From Cylindrospermopsis curvispora GIHE-G1 (GTDB taxonomy: Bacteria; Cyanobacteriota; Cyanobacteriia; Cyanobacteriales; Nostocaceae), in the NCBI RefSeq assembly GCF_014489415.1, contig NZ_CP060822.1, forward strand, positions 2,093,501 to 2,157,500: a stretch of 64,000 nt of DNA, read 5' to 3'. The position numbers and the translations under genes were made by a program. The number at the start of each line of letters is the position of its first letter. Within the stretch, counting starts at the first letter, position 1. The notes beneath the pieces were generated by a model. It did no database searches. It was not told the origin of the DNA and worked only from the letters and a program-made list of their open reading frames with translations. Shown piece by piece: positions 27,945-37,348 of this stretch.

Positions 27945-28584
27945 AACTAATTTCAGTAAATTTATTTAACAAATCATAGATAGCTGGTCCCCCCGTGGAT
28001 GGGCACAGCTATAATATTCATCAAGTTCATAAAGTTCCGACAATTATATAGTAAAGTTGCCAAGAACGGAAGGGGGATGATTTTGGGTGAGCGATCGCAT
28101 TCTCCTTGAAAATTCTAGTGCGATCGCTTGAGAAGGATAAGTGGAGAGAGCCTCTTTCCAAATCCATATCGAATATGGACATAAAAAGACTAGTTAGCTT
28201 TTGTCACGTCACATCTTGTTAAAAATCATTATAATTATTACGGTGTCAGAATATTACACTCCCCCCTCTTAACGGGAAATACGACTTAAAAATTACGGTT
28301 GACACCAATTCGGAAACGTATTAACTCTCATACATTATTCACAGGTAATGACAAGTTCAATCCATGAGCAAACCGTTTCAAACCCCATTTAGGTTCGGGA
28401 AACCGCCCTTAACGGACTGACTACACAAGTTCAGTATATATATCAGCGTAATTTACGGTTTCAACTAAAAACTGGTTAAATGATGCTCAACTAACTGCTG
28501 ATTGTCATCAGTTGGTTCGAAAGGTTAAACATACAGTCCTTTATAATCCCATTCATTTGTAGTTATACGGAAGCAGCAGCTAAA
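27945..28584. other. 640-base non-coding region between divergent glmU and dnaK
   Basis: It contains two GCGATCGC palindromes (near 28091 and 28120), a perfect 7 bp hairpin TCCATAT-CGA-ATATGGA (28163-28179), a TATAAT at 28230-28235, and a small CCG/CGG inverted repeat near 28403. The long dnaK leader might carry regulation, but I see no CIRCE element and no open frame. Confidence 0.5.
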
Positions 28585-30483
28585 ATGGCAAAAGTAGTAG
28601 GAATTGATTTAGGCACAACTAACTCTTGCGTAGCAGTGATGGAAGGTGGAAAACCTACTGTAATTGCTAATGCTGAGGGTTTTAGAACCACTCCATCTGT
28701 GGTGGCATTCGCTAAAAATGGTGATAACCTAGTGGGTCAGATCGCTAAGCGTCAAGCGGTGATGAATCCTGAAAATACTTTTTATTCAGTAAAACGCTTT
28801 ATCGGTCGCCGTTTTGACGAGGTTACCAATGAAGCTACAGAAGTTTCTTATAAGGTTCTTAGTAGTAGCGGTAATGTTAAATTACAATCTCCCGGTGCTG
28901 GTAAACAGTTTGCACCGGAGGAAATTTCTGCTAAGGTTCTGCGTAAATTGGTGGAAGATGCTAGCAAGTATCTGGGTGAAACCGTTACTCAAGCAGTGAT
29001 TACTGTCCCCGCTTATTTTAACGATTCCCAACGCCAAGCTACCAAGGATGCTGGTAAAATTGCGGGCATTGAGGTACTGCGAATTATCAATGAACCCACA
29101 GCAGCTTCTTTAGCTTATGGCTTTGATAAGAAGAGTAATGAAACCATTCTAGTATTTGACCTTGGTGGTGGTACTTTTGATGTATCTGTGCTAGAAGTGG
29201 GAGACGGTGTGTTTGAAGTGCTAGCCACCTCCGGTGATACCCACTTGGGCGGTGATGACTTTGACAAGAAAATAGTTGACTTCTTGGCGGAGCAGTTCAA
29301 GCAAGTAGAGGGTATTGACCTGCGCAAAGATAAACAAGCTCTACAAAGATTAACTGAAGCAGCTGAGAAGGCTAAAATTGAACTTTCCAGCGTTACTCAG
29401 GCGGAAATTAACCTTCCTTTTATTACCGCTACCCAGGATGGTCCAAAGCATTTAGATACTACCCTAACCCGGGCTAAATTTGAAGAACTTTGCTCTGACT
29501 TAATAGACCGCTGTCGTATACCGGTAGAAAATGCGCTGCGCGATGCTAAATTAAATAAGAGCAATATTGATGAAGTGGTGCTAGTGGGTGGTTCTACCCG
29601 TATTCCTGCTGTTCAAGAGGTTGTGAAGCGAGTTTTAGGGAAAGAGCCTAATCAAAGCGTTAACCCAGACGAGGTGGTAGCCGTAGGTGCTGCAATTCAA
29701 GCTGGTGTACTTGCTGGTGACGTAACAGGTATATTATTACTAGACGTAACTCCCCTGTCTTTAGGTGTGGAAACCCTGGGCGGAGTAATGACCAAGATCA
29801 TTCCTCGCAACACCACTATTCCCACCAAGAAGTCTGAGGTGTTCTCTACTGCAGTGGATGGTCAAACCAATGTGGAAATTCATGTTCTCCAAGGTGAACG
29901 AGAATTTGCCAATGATAACAAGAGTCTAGGAACTTTCCGTTTGGATGGCATTCCTCCTGCACCCCGTGGTGTTCCACAAATTGAAGTGACTTTTGATATT
30001 GACGCTAATGGTATCCTCAACGTTACCGCCAAAGATAAGGGAACTGGTAAGGAACAGTCTATTAGCATCACTGGTGCTTCTACTTTAGATAAGTCTGATG
30101 TGGAGCGCATGGTTAGGGAAGCGGAACAAAATGCTTCCACAGATAAGGAACGTCGTGAAAAGATTGAACGCAAAAACCAAGCTGACTCTTTAGCTTATCA
30201 AGCAGAGAAGCAACTACAAGACCTAGGTGATAAAGTACCACAAGCGGATAAAACCAAAATTGACAGTTTAGTCAAAGACCTGCGGGAAGCTGTAGCTAAG
30301 GAAGATGATGAGCAAATTAAGAGGTTAACACCGGAATTGCAACAAGCATTATTTGCCGTAGGTAGCAACATCTATCAGCAAACCGGCGGTACTACTCCTG
30401 ATGCTGAAGCTCCCAACAGTGGAAATACTGGATCTTCTGGTGGTGATGATGTCATTGATGCCGACTTTACTGAAACTCGCTAA
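28585..30483 (+). CDS. dnaK: molecular chaperone DnaK (Hsp70)
   Basis: ATP-driven folding chaperone. The 632 residues show all three Hsp70 signatures: [16 protein letters not shown] (residues about 7-22), [16 protein letters not shown] and [17 protein letters not shown]. The beta-sandwich substrate domain begins after [14 protein letters not shown]. The acidic C-terminal tail ends [12 protein letters not shown], so the DnaJ/EEVD-like terminus is intact. Cyanobacteria have several dnaK genes; sequence and length resemble the main housekeeping type (DnaK2). The adjacent genes are not dnaJ or grpE. A strong terminator follows at 30492-30515. Confidence 0.95.
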   Translation: MAKVVGIDLGTTNSCVAVMEGGKPTVIANAEGFRTTPSVVAFAKNGDNLVGQIAKRQAVMNPENTFYSVKRFIGRRFDEVTNEATEVSYKVLSSSGNVKLQSPGAGKQFAPEEISAKVLRKLVEDASKYLGETVTQAVITVPAYFNDSQRQATKDAGKIAGIEVLRIINEPTAASLAYGFDKKSNETILVFDLGGGTFDVSVLEVGDGVFEVLATSGDTHLGGDDFDKKIVDFLAEQFKQVEGIDLRKDKQALQRLTEAAEKAKIELSSVTQAEINLPFITATQDGPKHLDTTLTRAKFEELCSDLIDRCRIPVENALRDAKLNKSNIDEVVLVGGSTRIPAVQEVVKRVLGKEPNQSVNPDEVVAVGAAIQAGVLAGDVTGILLLDVTPLSLGVETLGGVMTKIIPRNTTIPTKKSEVFSTAVDGQTNVEIHVLQGEREFANDNKSLGTFRLDGIPPAPRGVPQIEVTFDIDANGILNVTAKDKGTGKEQSISITGASTLDKSDVERMVREAEQNASTDKERREKIERKNQADSLAYQAEKQLQDLGDKVPQADKTKIDSLVKDLREAVAKEDDEQIKRLTPELQQALFAVGSNIYQQTGGTTPDAEAPNSGNTGSSGGDDVIDADFTETR

Positions 30484-30491
30484 GACTTGAA

Positions 30492-30515
30492 AGACGGGGG
30501 GTCAATTCCCCGTCT
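30492..30515 (+). terminator. hairpin after dnaK
   Basis: AGACGGGG (30492-30499) pairs perfectly with CCCCGTCT (30508-30515), and flanking CTTGA/CAAG can extend the stem. There is no long T run, so it may be an RNA-stability hairpin as much as a terminator. Confidence 0.6.
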
Positions 30516-30543
30516 CAAGGTTCAGATTGGTTAAACTGGGGGT

Positions 30544-30729
30544 AAGGACTGGAGGTATTTAATCTATCACTACCACCGGATGCTACTTTATAGTCCCGCA
30601 CATCCCGTAAACCAATTAATCCTACCAATGAGGGAAAATTGTCAGGACGTTTAAACGACTTGTGGGAGACAACATATAGTGGATATTTTCTTTACAAGGA
30701 CCTGCAATATTAAACCAGCGATTCACCAT
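30544..30729 (-). pseudogene. internally deleted sixth copy of the tandem ATPase-nuclease gene
   Basis: On the minus strand it begins ATG 30729 with MVNRWFNIAGPCKENIHYML and runs to SRL (residue 26). It then jumps directly to the sequence that encodes KRPDNFPSSVGL (residue about 165) in the intact copies, out of frame, and reaches a stop within ten codons. Homology continues to the NTSSP region and ends at 30544. The junction shares only about 2 bases between the two sides. The upstream leader is identical to that of the intact copies. This is a deletion remnant at the downstream end of the array. Confidence 0.9.
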
Positions 30730-30806
30730 GATTTTATTATTTAGTGTATTATTTAGTGGACACTTTTATTTTAGACTATTTTGGAGTTGTTTGACTATCT
30801 AAATAC

Positions 30807-32366
30807 TCACGCCCGAATTACGGTAATTTTCCGGTGATTTTCCGTTATTACAACTTCAGTTGATAACCTTTCTTCCATGGGTAGGGCATTTTTTCGCCTA
30901 TCAAACACAAATAACCAACCAAAATCTAATCCCAAACGAGCTAAATAAGATTCCAATTGTTCAATCCCTTCAGCTTGTGGATCTCTTTTTTTATCCCGCC
31001 ATACCTTTAACTCAATCCCTAAAATTACGTCTTGATAACGCAAGCATAAATCCATTCTGTCCCTACCAATTGCGTATTCTCTTTCTAAAACTCCTTCACC
31101 ATTAACCACCCGATGTAAAAAAGCCATTAATACTATATGGGGGGCAATTTCATGGTAAGCAGCACTACTTAATAATGGTTCCCCATGTTGTCGCCAAAAT
31201 TTAAGAAATGCTTCTAGCAAAGCATCTATATTTAATTTACCTTTTGGGGTTAACCAACTGGGACTAATCAGAGGTAAACTATCTTGGGTTCCCTGTACTA
31301 GAACGCGGGGAATAACTTCACGATAAATCGGGTTGGAAATAACTAATCCTCCCATTAGATCACGTCGTAATAGTCCTAAATCAATTAGATATTGGCGATC
31401 ATCTGCTGGAGTGTCTGGTAATGTCTTCCCTGCTAAAATCGGTTCAATAATGTTTTTAACTCGGGTTTCTCTGAGTTTTTCTGCTAAACTATCTAAATGG
31501 GTATCTTGACGTATAATTAATATTTCTTTAGCTTGTAAAATATGTTCTTTGGTAATAGCTATACTTCTATCTTTCACCATTTTTTCTACTACTTCTTTAG
31601 CCAAAGCATTCACTAACCAAGGTTGTCCCTGGGTTAGATCAAATGCGGTTGCTATTGCTGCTGGTGTGAAAATTTGTCCAGTTGCTTCCGTATGTTGTTG
31701 ATATAATTCTCCCACCTCTTCTGGATTAAAGTTTCGCATAGTAATAGAACTAACTTTAATATTAAAAGGACTGGAGGTATTTAATCTATCACTACCACCG
31801 GATGCTACTTTATAGTCCCGCACATCCCGTAAACCAATTAATCCTACCGATGAGGGAAAATTGTCAGGACGTTTAGGAAAACCATCTCGTAACTGTCGTA
31901 AAATAGAAATTAATGTTTGGTCTTGTAAAGAATCAATTTCATCTATAAATAATACTAGGGGACGATTTATAGCTTTTGACCAACCTCTTAAAAAAGCCTT
32001 AATTCTGTTTCCTGCTTCTTCTTGTTGCCATTGTTTAGTCGGTGGTTTTAGTTCTTGAGTTAAGCTATCCTCAATTGTATCATACCAAGCTCCCAAAATA
32101 GCTAGTTCCGCAGCGCTGGGGTCATGATTAAATGCACTTCCTACTTCCACTGATACCATTACTGCAGCATAATTTCCTGTAGCGGTAAGTTGCTTTGCTA
32201 GGGATAACATGGCAGTGGTTTTCCCCGTTTGTCTTGGTGCATGAAGTACAAAATAACTTTCTTGTTCTATTAACATTGATAAGTCGGGTAAACGACTTGT
32301 GGGAGACAACATATAGTGGATATTTTCTTTGCAAGGACCTGCAATATTAAACCAGCGATTCACCAT
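30807..32366 (-). CDS. array copy 1: P-loop ATPase with C-terminal PD-(D/E)XK domain
   Basis: 519 residues. Walker A-type APRQTGKTT (43-51), Walker B LVLFIDEID (137-145), and a conserved GLIGLRDVRDYKVASGGSDRL block (176-195) define the ATPase. A helical lid follows (about 210-300), then a winged-helix-like region. The C-terminal part has a PD-(D/E)XK-type nuclease pattern: D439 in RMDL, E452 and K454 in IELK. The family is widespread in bacteria, usually annotated only as an ATP-binding protein; its function is not established. Variable block 1 here is a unique type (SLTQELKPPTKQW), and block 2 is type A (KTLPDTPADDRQ). It carries the GVLEREYAIGRD variant. ATG 32366. Confidence 0.88.
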   Translation of the reverse strand: MVNRWFNIAGPCKENIHYMLSPTSRLPDLSMLIEQESYFVLHAPRQTGKTTAMLSLAKQLTATGNYAAVMVSVEVGSAFNHDPSAAELAILGAWYDTIEDSLTQELKPPTKQWQQEEAGNRIKAFLRGWSKAINRPLVLFIDEIDSLQDQTLISILRQLRDGFPKRPDNFPSSVGLIGLRDVRDYKVASGGSDRLNTSSPFNIKVSSITMRNFNPEEVGELYQQHTEATGQIFTPAAIATAFDLTQGQPWLVNALAKEVVEKMVKDRSIAITKEHILQAKEILIIRQDTHLDSLAEKLRETRVKNIIEPILAGKTLPDTPADDRQYLIDLGLLRRDLMGGLVISNPIYREVIPRVLVQGTQDSLPLISPSWLTPKGKLNIDALLEAFLKFWRQHGEPLLSSAAYHEIAPHIVLMAFLHRVVNGEGVLEREYAIGRDRMDLCLRYQDVILGIELKVWRDKKRDPQAEGIEQLESYLARLGLDFGWLFVFDRRKNALPMEERLSTEVVITENHRKITVIRA

Positions 32367-32443
32367 GATTTTATTATTTAGTGTATTATTTAATGGACAC
32401 TTTTATTTTAGACTATTTTGGAGTTGTTTGACTATCTAAATAC

Positions 32444-33997
32444 TCACGCCCGAATTACGGTGATTTTCCGGTGATTTTCCGTTATTACAACTTCAGTTGA
32501 TAACCTTTCTTCCATGGGTAGGGCATTTTTTCGCCTATCAAATACAAATAACCAACCAAAATCTAATCCCAACCGAGCTAAATAGGATTCCAATTGTTCA
32601 ATCCCTTCAGCTTGTGGATCTCTTTTTTTATCTCGCCATACCTTTAACTCAATCCCTAAAATTACGTCTTGATAACGCAAACATAAATCCATTCTGTCGC
32701 TACCAATTGCGTATTCCCTTTCTAAAATTCCTCCACCATTAACCACCCGATGTAAAAAAGCCATTAATACTATATGGGGGGCAATTTCATGGTAAGCAGC
32801 ACTACTTAATAATGGTTCTCCATGTTGTCGCCAAAATTTAAGAAATGCTTCTAGCAAAGCATCTATATTTAATTTACCTTCTGGGGTTAACCAACTGGGA
32901 CTAATCAGAGGTAAACTATCCTGGGTTCCCTGTACTATAACCCGGGGAATAACTTCACGATAAATTGGGTTGGAAATAACTAATCCTCCCATCATATCAC
33001 GTCGTAATAGTCCTAAATCAATTAGATATTGGCGATCATCTGCTGGAGTATCTGGTAATGTTTTCCCTGCTAAAATCGGTTCAATAATGTTTTTAACTCG
33101 GGTTTCTCTGAGTTTTTCTGCTAAACTATCTAAATGGGTATCTTGACGTATAATTAATATTTCTTTAGCTTGTAGAATATGTTCTTTGGTAATAGCTATA
33201 CTTCTATTCTTTACCATTTTTTCTACTACTTCTTTAGCCAAAGCATTCACTAACCAAGGTTGTCCTTGGGTTAAATCATAAGCTGTTGCTATTGCTTCTA
33301 GTGTGAAAATTTGTCCAGTTGCTTCCGTATGTTGTTGATATAATTCTCCCACTTCTTCCGGATTAAAGTTTCGCATGGTAATAGAACTAACTTTAATATT
33401 GAAGGGACTGGAGGTATTTAATCTATCACTACCACCGGATGCTACTTTATAATCCCGCACATCCCGTAAACCAATTAATCCTACCGATGAAGGAAAATTT
33501 TCAGGACGTTTAGGAAAACCATCTCGTAACTGTCGTAAAACAGAAATTAATGTTTGGTCTTGCAAAGAATCTATTTCATCTATAAATAATACTAGGGGAC
33601 GATTTATAGCTCTTGACCATGCTCTTAGATTTTCAGCAATTCTCTGTCCAGGAACATTATAAACCCAAGTTTGAGGTTGTAGTTCTGCAGGTAAGCTATC
33701 CTCAATTGTATTTCGCCAAATTCCTAAAATGGCTAATTCTGCAGCACTGGGGTCATGATTAAATGCACTTCCTACTTCCACTGATACCATTACTGCTGCA
33801 TAATTTCCTGTAGCGGTAAGTTGCTTTGCTAGGGATAACATGGCGGTGGTTTTCCCCGTTTGTCTTGGTGCATGAAGTACAAAATAACTTTCTTGTTCTA
33901 TTAACATTGATAAGTCGGGTAAACGACTGGTGGGAGACAACATATAGTGGATATTGTCTTTACAAGGACCTGCAATATTAAACCAGCGATTTACCAT
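32444..33997 (-). CDS. array copy 2: P-loop ATPase with C-terminal PD-(D/E)XK domain
   Basis: 517 residues, same domain order and catalytic residues as copy 1. Block 1 is type b: IWRNTIEDSLPAELQPQTW..VPGQRIAENLRAWSRAINRP, two residues shorter than in copy 1. Block 2 is type A (KTLPDTPADDRQYLIDLGLLRRDMMGG). It carries the GILEREYAIGSD variant in the nuclease domain, whereas copies 1 and 4 with the same block 2 have GVLEREYAIGRD, so another exchange point lies between. Frame intact, no stop. Leader and spacer match the others. Confidence 0.88.
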   Translation of the reverse strand: MVNRWFNIAGPCKDNIHYMLSPTSRLPDLSMLIEQESYFVLHAPRQTGKTTAMLSLAKQLTATGNYAAVMVSVEVGSAFNHDPSAAELAILGIWRNTIEDSLPAELQPQTWVYNVPGQRIAENLRAWSRAINRPLVLFIDEIDSLQDQTLISVLRQLRDGFPKRPENFPSSVGLIGLRDVRDYKVASGGSDRLNTSSPFNIKVSSITMRNFNPEEVGELYQQHTEATGQIFTLEAIATAYDLTQGQPWLVNALAKEVVEKMVKNRSIAITKEHILQAKEILIIRQDTHLDSLAEKLRETRVKNIIEPILAGKTLPDTPADDRQYLIDLGLLRRDMMGGLVISNPIYREVIPRVIVQGTQDSLPLISPSWLTPEGKLNIDALLEAFLKFWRQHGEPLLSSAAYHEIAPHIVLMAFLHRVVNGGGILEREYAIGSDRMDLCLRYQDVILGIELKVWRDKKRDPQAEGIEQLESYLARLGLDFGWLFVFDRRKNALPMEERLSTEVVITENHRKITVIRA

Positions 33998-34074
33998 GAT
34001 TTTATTATTTAGTGTATTATTTAATGGACACTTTTATTTTAGACTATTTTGGAGTTGTTTGACTATCTAAATAC

Positions 34075-35628
34075 TCACGCCCGAATTACGGTGATTGTAC
34101 GTTGATTTTCCGTTATTACAACTTCAGTTGATAACCTTTCTTCTATGGGTAGGGCATTTTTTCGCCTATCAAATACAAATAACCAACCAAAATCTAATCC
34201 CAACCGAGCTAAATAGGATTCCAATTGTTCAATCCCTTCAGCTTGTGGATCTCTTTTTTTATCTCGCCATACCTTTAACTCAATCCCTAAAATTACGTCT
34301 TGATAACGCAAGCATAAATCCATTCTGTCGCTACCAATTGCGTATTCCCTTTCTAAAATTCCTCCACCATTAACCACTCGATGTAAAAAAGCCATTAATA
34401 CTATGTGGGGAGCAATTTCATGATAGCCAGTACTACCTAATAAGGGTTCTCCATGTTGTCGCCAAAATTTAAGAAATGCTGTTAACAAAGCATCTATATT
34501 TAATTTACCTTCTGGGGTTAACCAAGTGGGTGCAATCATGGGTAACGAAGCCATTGGTGTCACTGTTAATACTCTCGGTAATACTTCCCGATATATGGCA
34601 TTGGCAATAGTTAATCCTCCATAGGGGTGCATTTTACATAATCCCAAATCAATCACAAATTGAATGTCATCGTTGGGTATATCTCCTAATTCTAAACCTG
34701 CTAACATCGGTTCAATAATTGCTTTAATTCTTGGTTCTCTTAACCTTTCTGCTAAACTATCTAAATGGGTATCTTGACGTATAATTAATATTTCTTTAGC
34801 TTGTAGAATATGTTCTTTGGTAATAGCTATACTTCTATCCTTGACCATTTTTTCTACTACTTCTTTAGCCAAAGCATTCACTAACCAAGGTTGTCCTTGG
34901 GTTAAATCATAAGCTGTTGCTATTGCTTCTGGTGTGAAAATTTGTCCAGTTGCTTCCGTATGTTGTTGATATAATTCTCCCACCTCTTCCGGATTAAAGT
35001 TTCGCATAGTCAGAGAACTAACTTTAATATTGAAGGGACTGGAGGTATTTAATCTATCACTACCACCGGATGCTACTTTATAATCCCGCACATCCCGTAA
35101 ACCAATTAATCCTACCGATGAAGGAAAATTTTCAGGACGTTTAGGAAAACCATCTCGTAACTGTCGTAAAACAGAAATTAATGTTTGGTCTTGCAAAGAA
35201 TCTATTTCATCTATAAATAATACTAGGGGACGATTTATAGCTCTTGACCATGCTCTTAGATTTTCAGCAATTCTCTGTCCAGGAACATTATAAACCCAAG
35301 TTTGAGGTTGTAGTTCTGCAGGTAAGCTATCCTCAATTGTATTTCGCCAAATTCCTAAAATGGCTAATTCTGCAGCACTGGGGTCATGATTAAATGCACT
35401 TCCTACTTCCACTGATACCATTACTGCTGCATAATTTCCTGTAGCGGTAAGTTGCTTTGCTAGGGATAACATGGCGGTGGTTTTCCCCGTTTGTCTTGGT
35501 GCATGAAGTACAAAATAACTTTCTTGTTCTATTAACATTGATAAGTCGGGTAAACGACTGGTGGGAGACAACATATAGTGGATATTTTCTTTACAAGGAC
35601 CTGCAATATTAAACCAGCGATTTACCAT
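34075..35628 (-). CDS. array copy 3: P-loop ATPase with C-terminal PD-(D/E)XK domain
   Basis: 517 residues. Block 1 is type b, the same as copy 2 almost to the base. Block 2 is type B: RLREPRIKAIIEPMLAGLEL then GDIPNDDIQFVIDLG, CKMHPYGGLTIANAIYREVLPR and TVTPMASLPMIAPTW, diverged from type A through to about residue 405 (GSTGYHEIAPH in place of SSAAYHEIAPH). Catalytic residues of both domains are kept. The end is QRTITVIRA where type A copies have HRKITVIRA. Confidence 0.88.
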   Translation of the reverse strand: MVNRWFNIAGPCKENIHYMLSPTSRLPDLSMLIEQESYFVLHAPRQTGKTTAMLSLAKQLTATGNYAAVMVSVEVGSAFNHDPSAAELAILGIWRNTIEDSLPAELQPQTWVYNVPGQRIAENLRAWSRAINRPLVLFIDEIDSLQDQTLISVLRQLRDGFPKRPENFPSSVGLIGLRDVRDYKVASGGSDRLNTSSPFNIKVSSLTMRNFNPEEVGELYQQHTEATGQIFTPEAIATAYDLTQGQPWLVNALAKEVVEKMVKDRSIAITKEHILQAKEILIIRQDTHLDSLAERLREPRIKAIIEPMLAGLELGDIPNDDIQFVIDLGLCKMHPYGGLTIANAIYREVLPRVLTVTPMASLPMIAPTWLTPEGKLNIDALLTAFLKFWRQHGEPLLGSTGYHEIAPHIVLMAFLHRVVNGGGILEREYAIGSDRMDLCLRYQDVILGIELKVWRDKKRDPQAEGIEQLESYLARLGLDFGWLFVFDRRKNALPIEERLSTEVVITENQRTITVIRA

Positions 35629-35705
35629 GATTTTATTATTTAGTGTATTATTTAATGGACACTTTTATTTTAGACTATTTTGGAGTTTTTTGACTATCTA
35701 AATAC

Positions 35706-37265
35706 TCATGCCCGAATTACGGTGATTTTCCGGTGATTTTCCGTTATTACAACTTCAGTTGATAACCTTTCTTCCATGGGTAGGGCATTTTTTCGCCTAT
35801 CAAACACAAATAACCAACCAAAATCTAATCCCAAACGAGCTAAATAAGATTCCAATTGTTCAATCCCTTCAGCTTGTGGATCTCTTTTTTTATCCCGCCA
35901 TACCTTTAACTCAATCCCTAAAATTACGTCTTGATAACGCAAGCATAAATCCATTCTGTCCCTACCAATTGCGTATTCTCTTTCTAAAACTCCTCCACCA
36001 TTAACCACCCGATGTAAAAAAGCCATTAATACTATATGGGGGGCAATTTCATGGTAAGCAGCACTACTTAATAATGGTTCCCCATGTTGTCGCCAAAATT
36101 TAAGAAATGCTTCTAGCAAAGCATCTATATTTAATTTACCTTCTGGGGTTAACCAACTGGGACTAATCAGAGGTAAACTATCCTGGGTTCCCTGTACTAT
36201 AACCCGGGGAATAACTTCACGATAAATCGGGTTGGAAATAACTAATCCTCCCATTAGATCACGTCGTAATAGTCCTAAATCAATTAGATATTGGCGATCA
36301 TCTGCTGGAGTGTCTGGTAATGTCTTCCCTGCTAAAATCGGTTCAATAATGTTTTTAACTCGGGTTTCTCTGAGTTTTTCTGCTAAACTATCTAAATGGG
36401 TATCTTGACGTATAATTAATATTTCTTTAGCTTGTAAAATATGTTCTTTGGTAATAGCTATACTTCTATCCTTCACCATTTTTTCTACTACTTCCTTAGC
36501 CAAAGCATTCACTAACCAAGGTTGTCCTTGGGTTAGATCAAATGCGGTTGCTATTGCTTCTGGTGTGAAAATTTGTCCAGTTGCTTCCGTATGTTGTTGA
36601 TATAATTCTCCCACTTCTTCCGGATTAAAGTTTCGCATGGTAATAGAACTAACTTTAATATTGAAGGGACTGGAGGTATTTAATCTATCACTACCACCGG
36701 ATGCTACTTTATAATCCCGCACATCCCGTAAACCAATTAATCCTACCGATGAAGGAAAATTTTCTGGACGGTCAGGAAAACCATCTCGTAACTGTCGTAA
36801 AACAGAAATTAATGTTTGGTCTTGTAAAGAATCAATTTCATCTATAAATAATACTAAAGGTTGGGTTAAAGATTTTGCCCAAGCTGCTAAAAAAGCCTTA
36901 ATTCTGTTTCCTGGTTCTTCCTGTTGCCATTGTTTAATAGGAGGTTGTAATTCTTTAGGTAAGCGGATATTTATTGTATTGTGCCAAGCTCCTAAAATGG
37001 CTAATTCTGCGGCGATTGGGTCATGATTAAATGCACTTCCTACTTCCACTGATACCATTACTGCTGCATAATTTCCTGCAGTGGTAAGTTGCTTTGCTAG
37101 GGATAACATGGCGGTGGTTTTACCCGTTTGTCTTGGTGCATGAAGTACAAAATAACTTTCTTGTTCTATTAACATTGATAAGTCGGGTAAACGACTTGTG
37201 GGAGACAACATATAGTGGATATTGTCTTTACAAGGACCTGCAATATTAAACCAGCGATTCACCAT
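35706..37265 (-). CDS. array copy 4: P-loop ATPase with C-terminal PD-(D/E)XK domain
   Basis: 519 residues. Block 1 is type c: AWHNTINIRLPKELQPPIKQW..PGNRIKAFLAAWAKSLTQP. Block 2 is type A and the nuclease domain carries the GVLEREYAIGRD variant, so the second half is nearly the same as copy 1 while the first half is nearest copy 5. Walker A, Walker B and the D-ExK residues are intact. Small private changes: TTAGN where others have TATGN, and PIAAELAI where others have PSAAELAI. Confidence 0.88.
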   Translation of the reverse strand: MVNRWFNIAGPCKDNIHYMLSPTSRLPDLSMLIEQESYFVLHAPRQTGKTTAMLSLAKQLTTAGNYAAVMVSVEVGSAFNHDPIAAELAILGAWHNTINIRLPKELQPPIKQWQQEEPGNRIKAFLAAWAKSLTQPLVLFIDEIDSLQDQTLISVLRQLRDGFPDRPENFPSSVGLIGLRDVRDYKVASGGSDRLNTSSPFNIKVSSITMRNFNPEEVGELYQQHTEATGQIFTPEAIATAFDLTQGQPWLVNALAKEVVEKMVKDRSIAITKEHILQAKEILIIRQDTHLDSLAEKLRETRVKNIIEPILAGKTLPDTPADDRQYLIDLGLLRRDLMGGLVISNPIYREVIPRVIVQGTQDSLPLISPSWLTPEGKLNIDALLEAFLKFWRQHGEPLLSSAAYHEIAPHIVLMAFLHRVVNGGGVLEREYAIGRDRMDLCLRYQDVILGIELKVWRDKKRDPQAEGIEQLESYLARLGLDFGWLFVFDRRKNALPMEERLSTEVVITENHRKITVIRA

Positions 37266-37348
37266 GATTTTATTATTTGGTGTATTATTTAGTGGACACT
37301 TTTATTTTAGACTATTTTGCGATTAAAGAGTTTGAGTATAAGTGAGAT

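Noticed and set aside
27945-28584. CIRCE (HrcA) operator upstream of dnaK
   Set aside because: No TTAGCACTC-N9-GAGTGCTAA inverted repeat is present.
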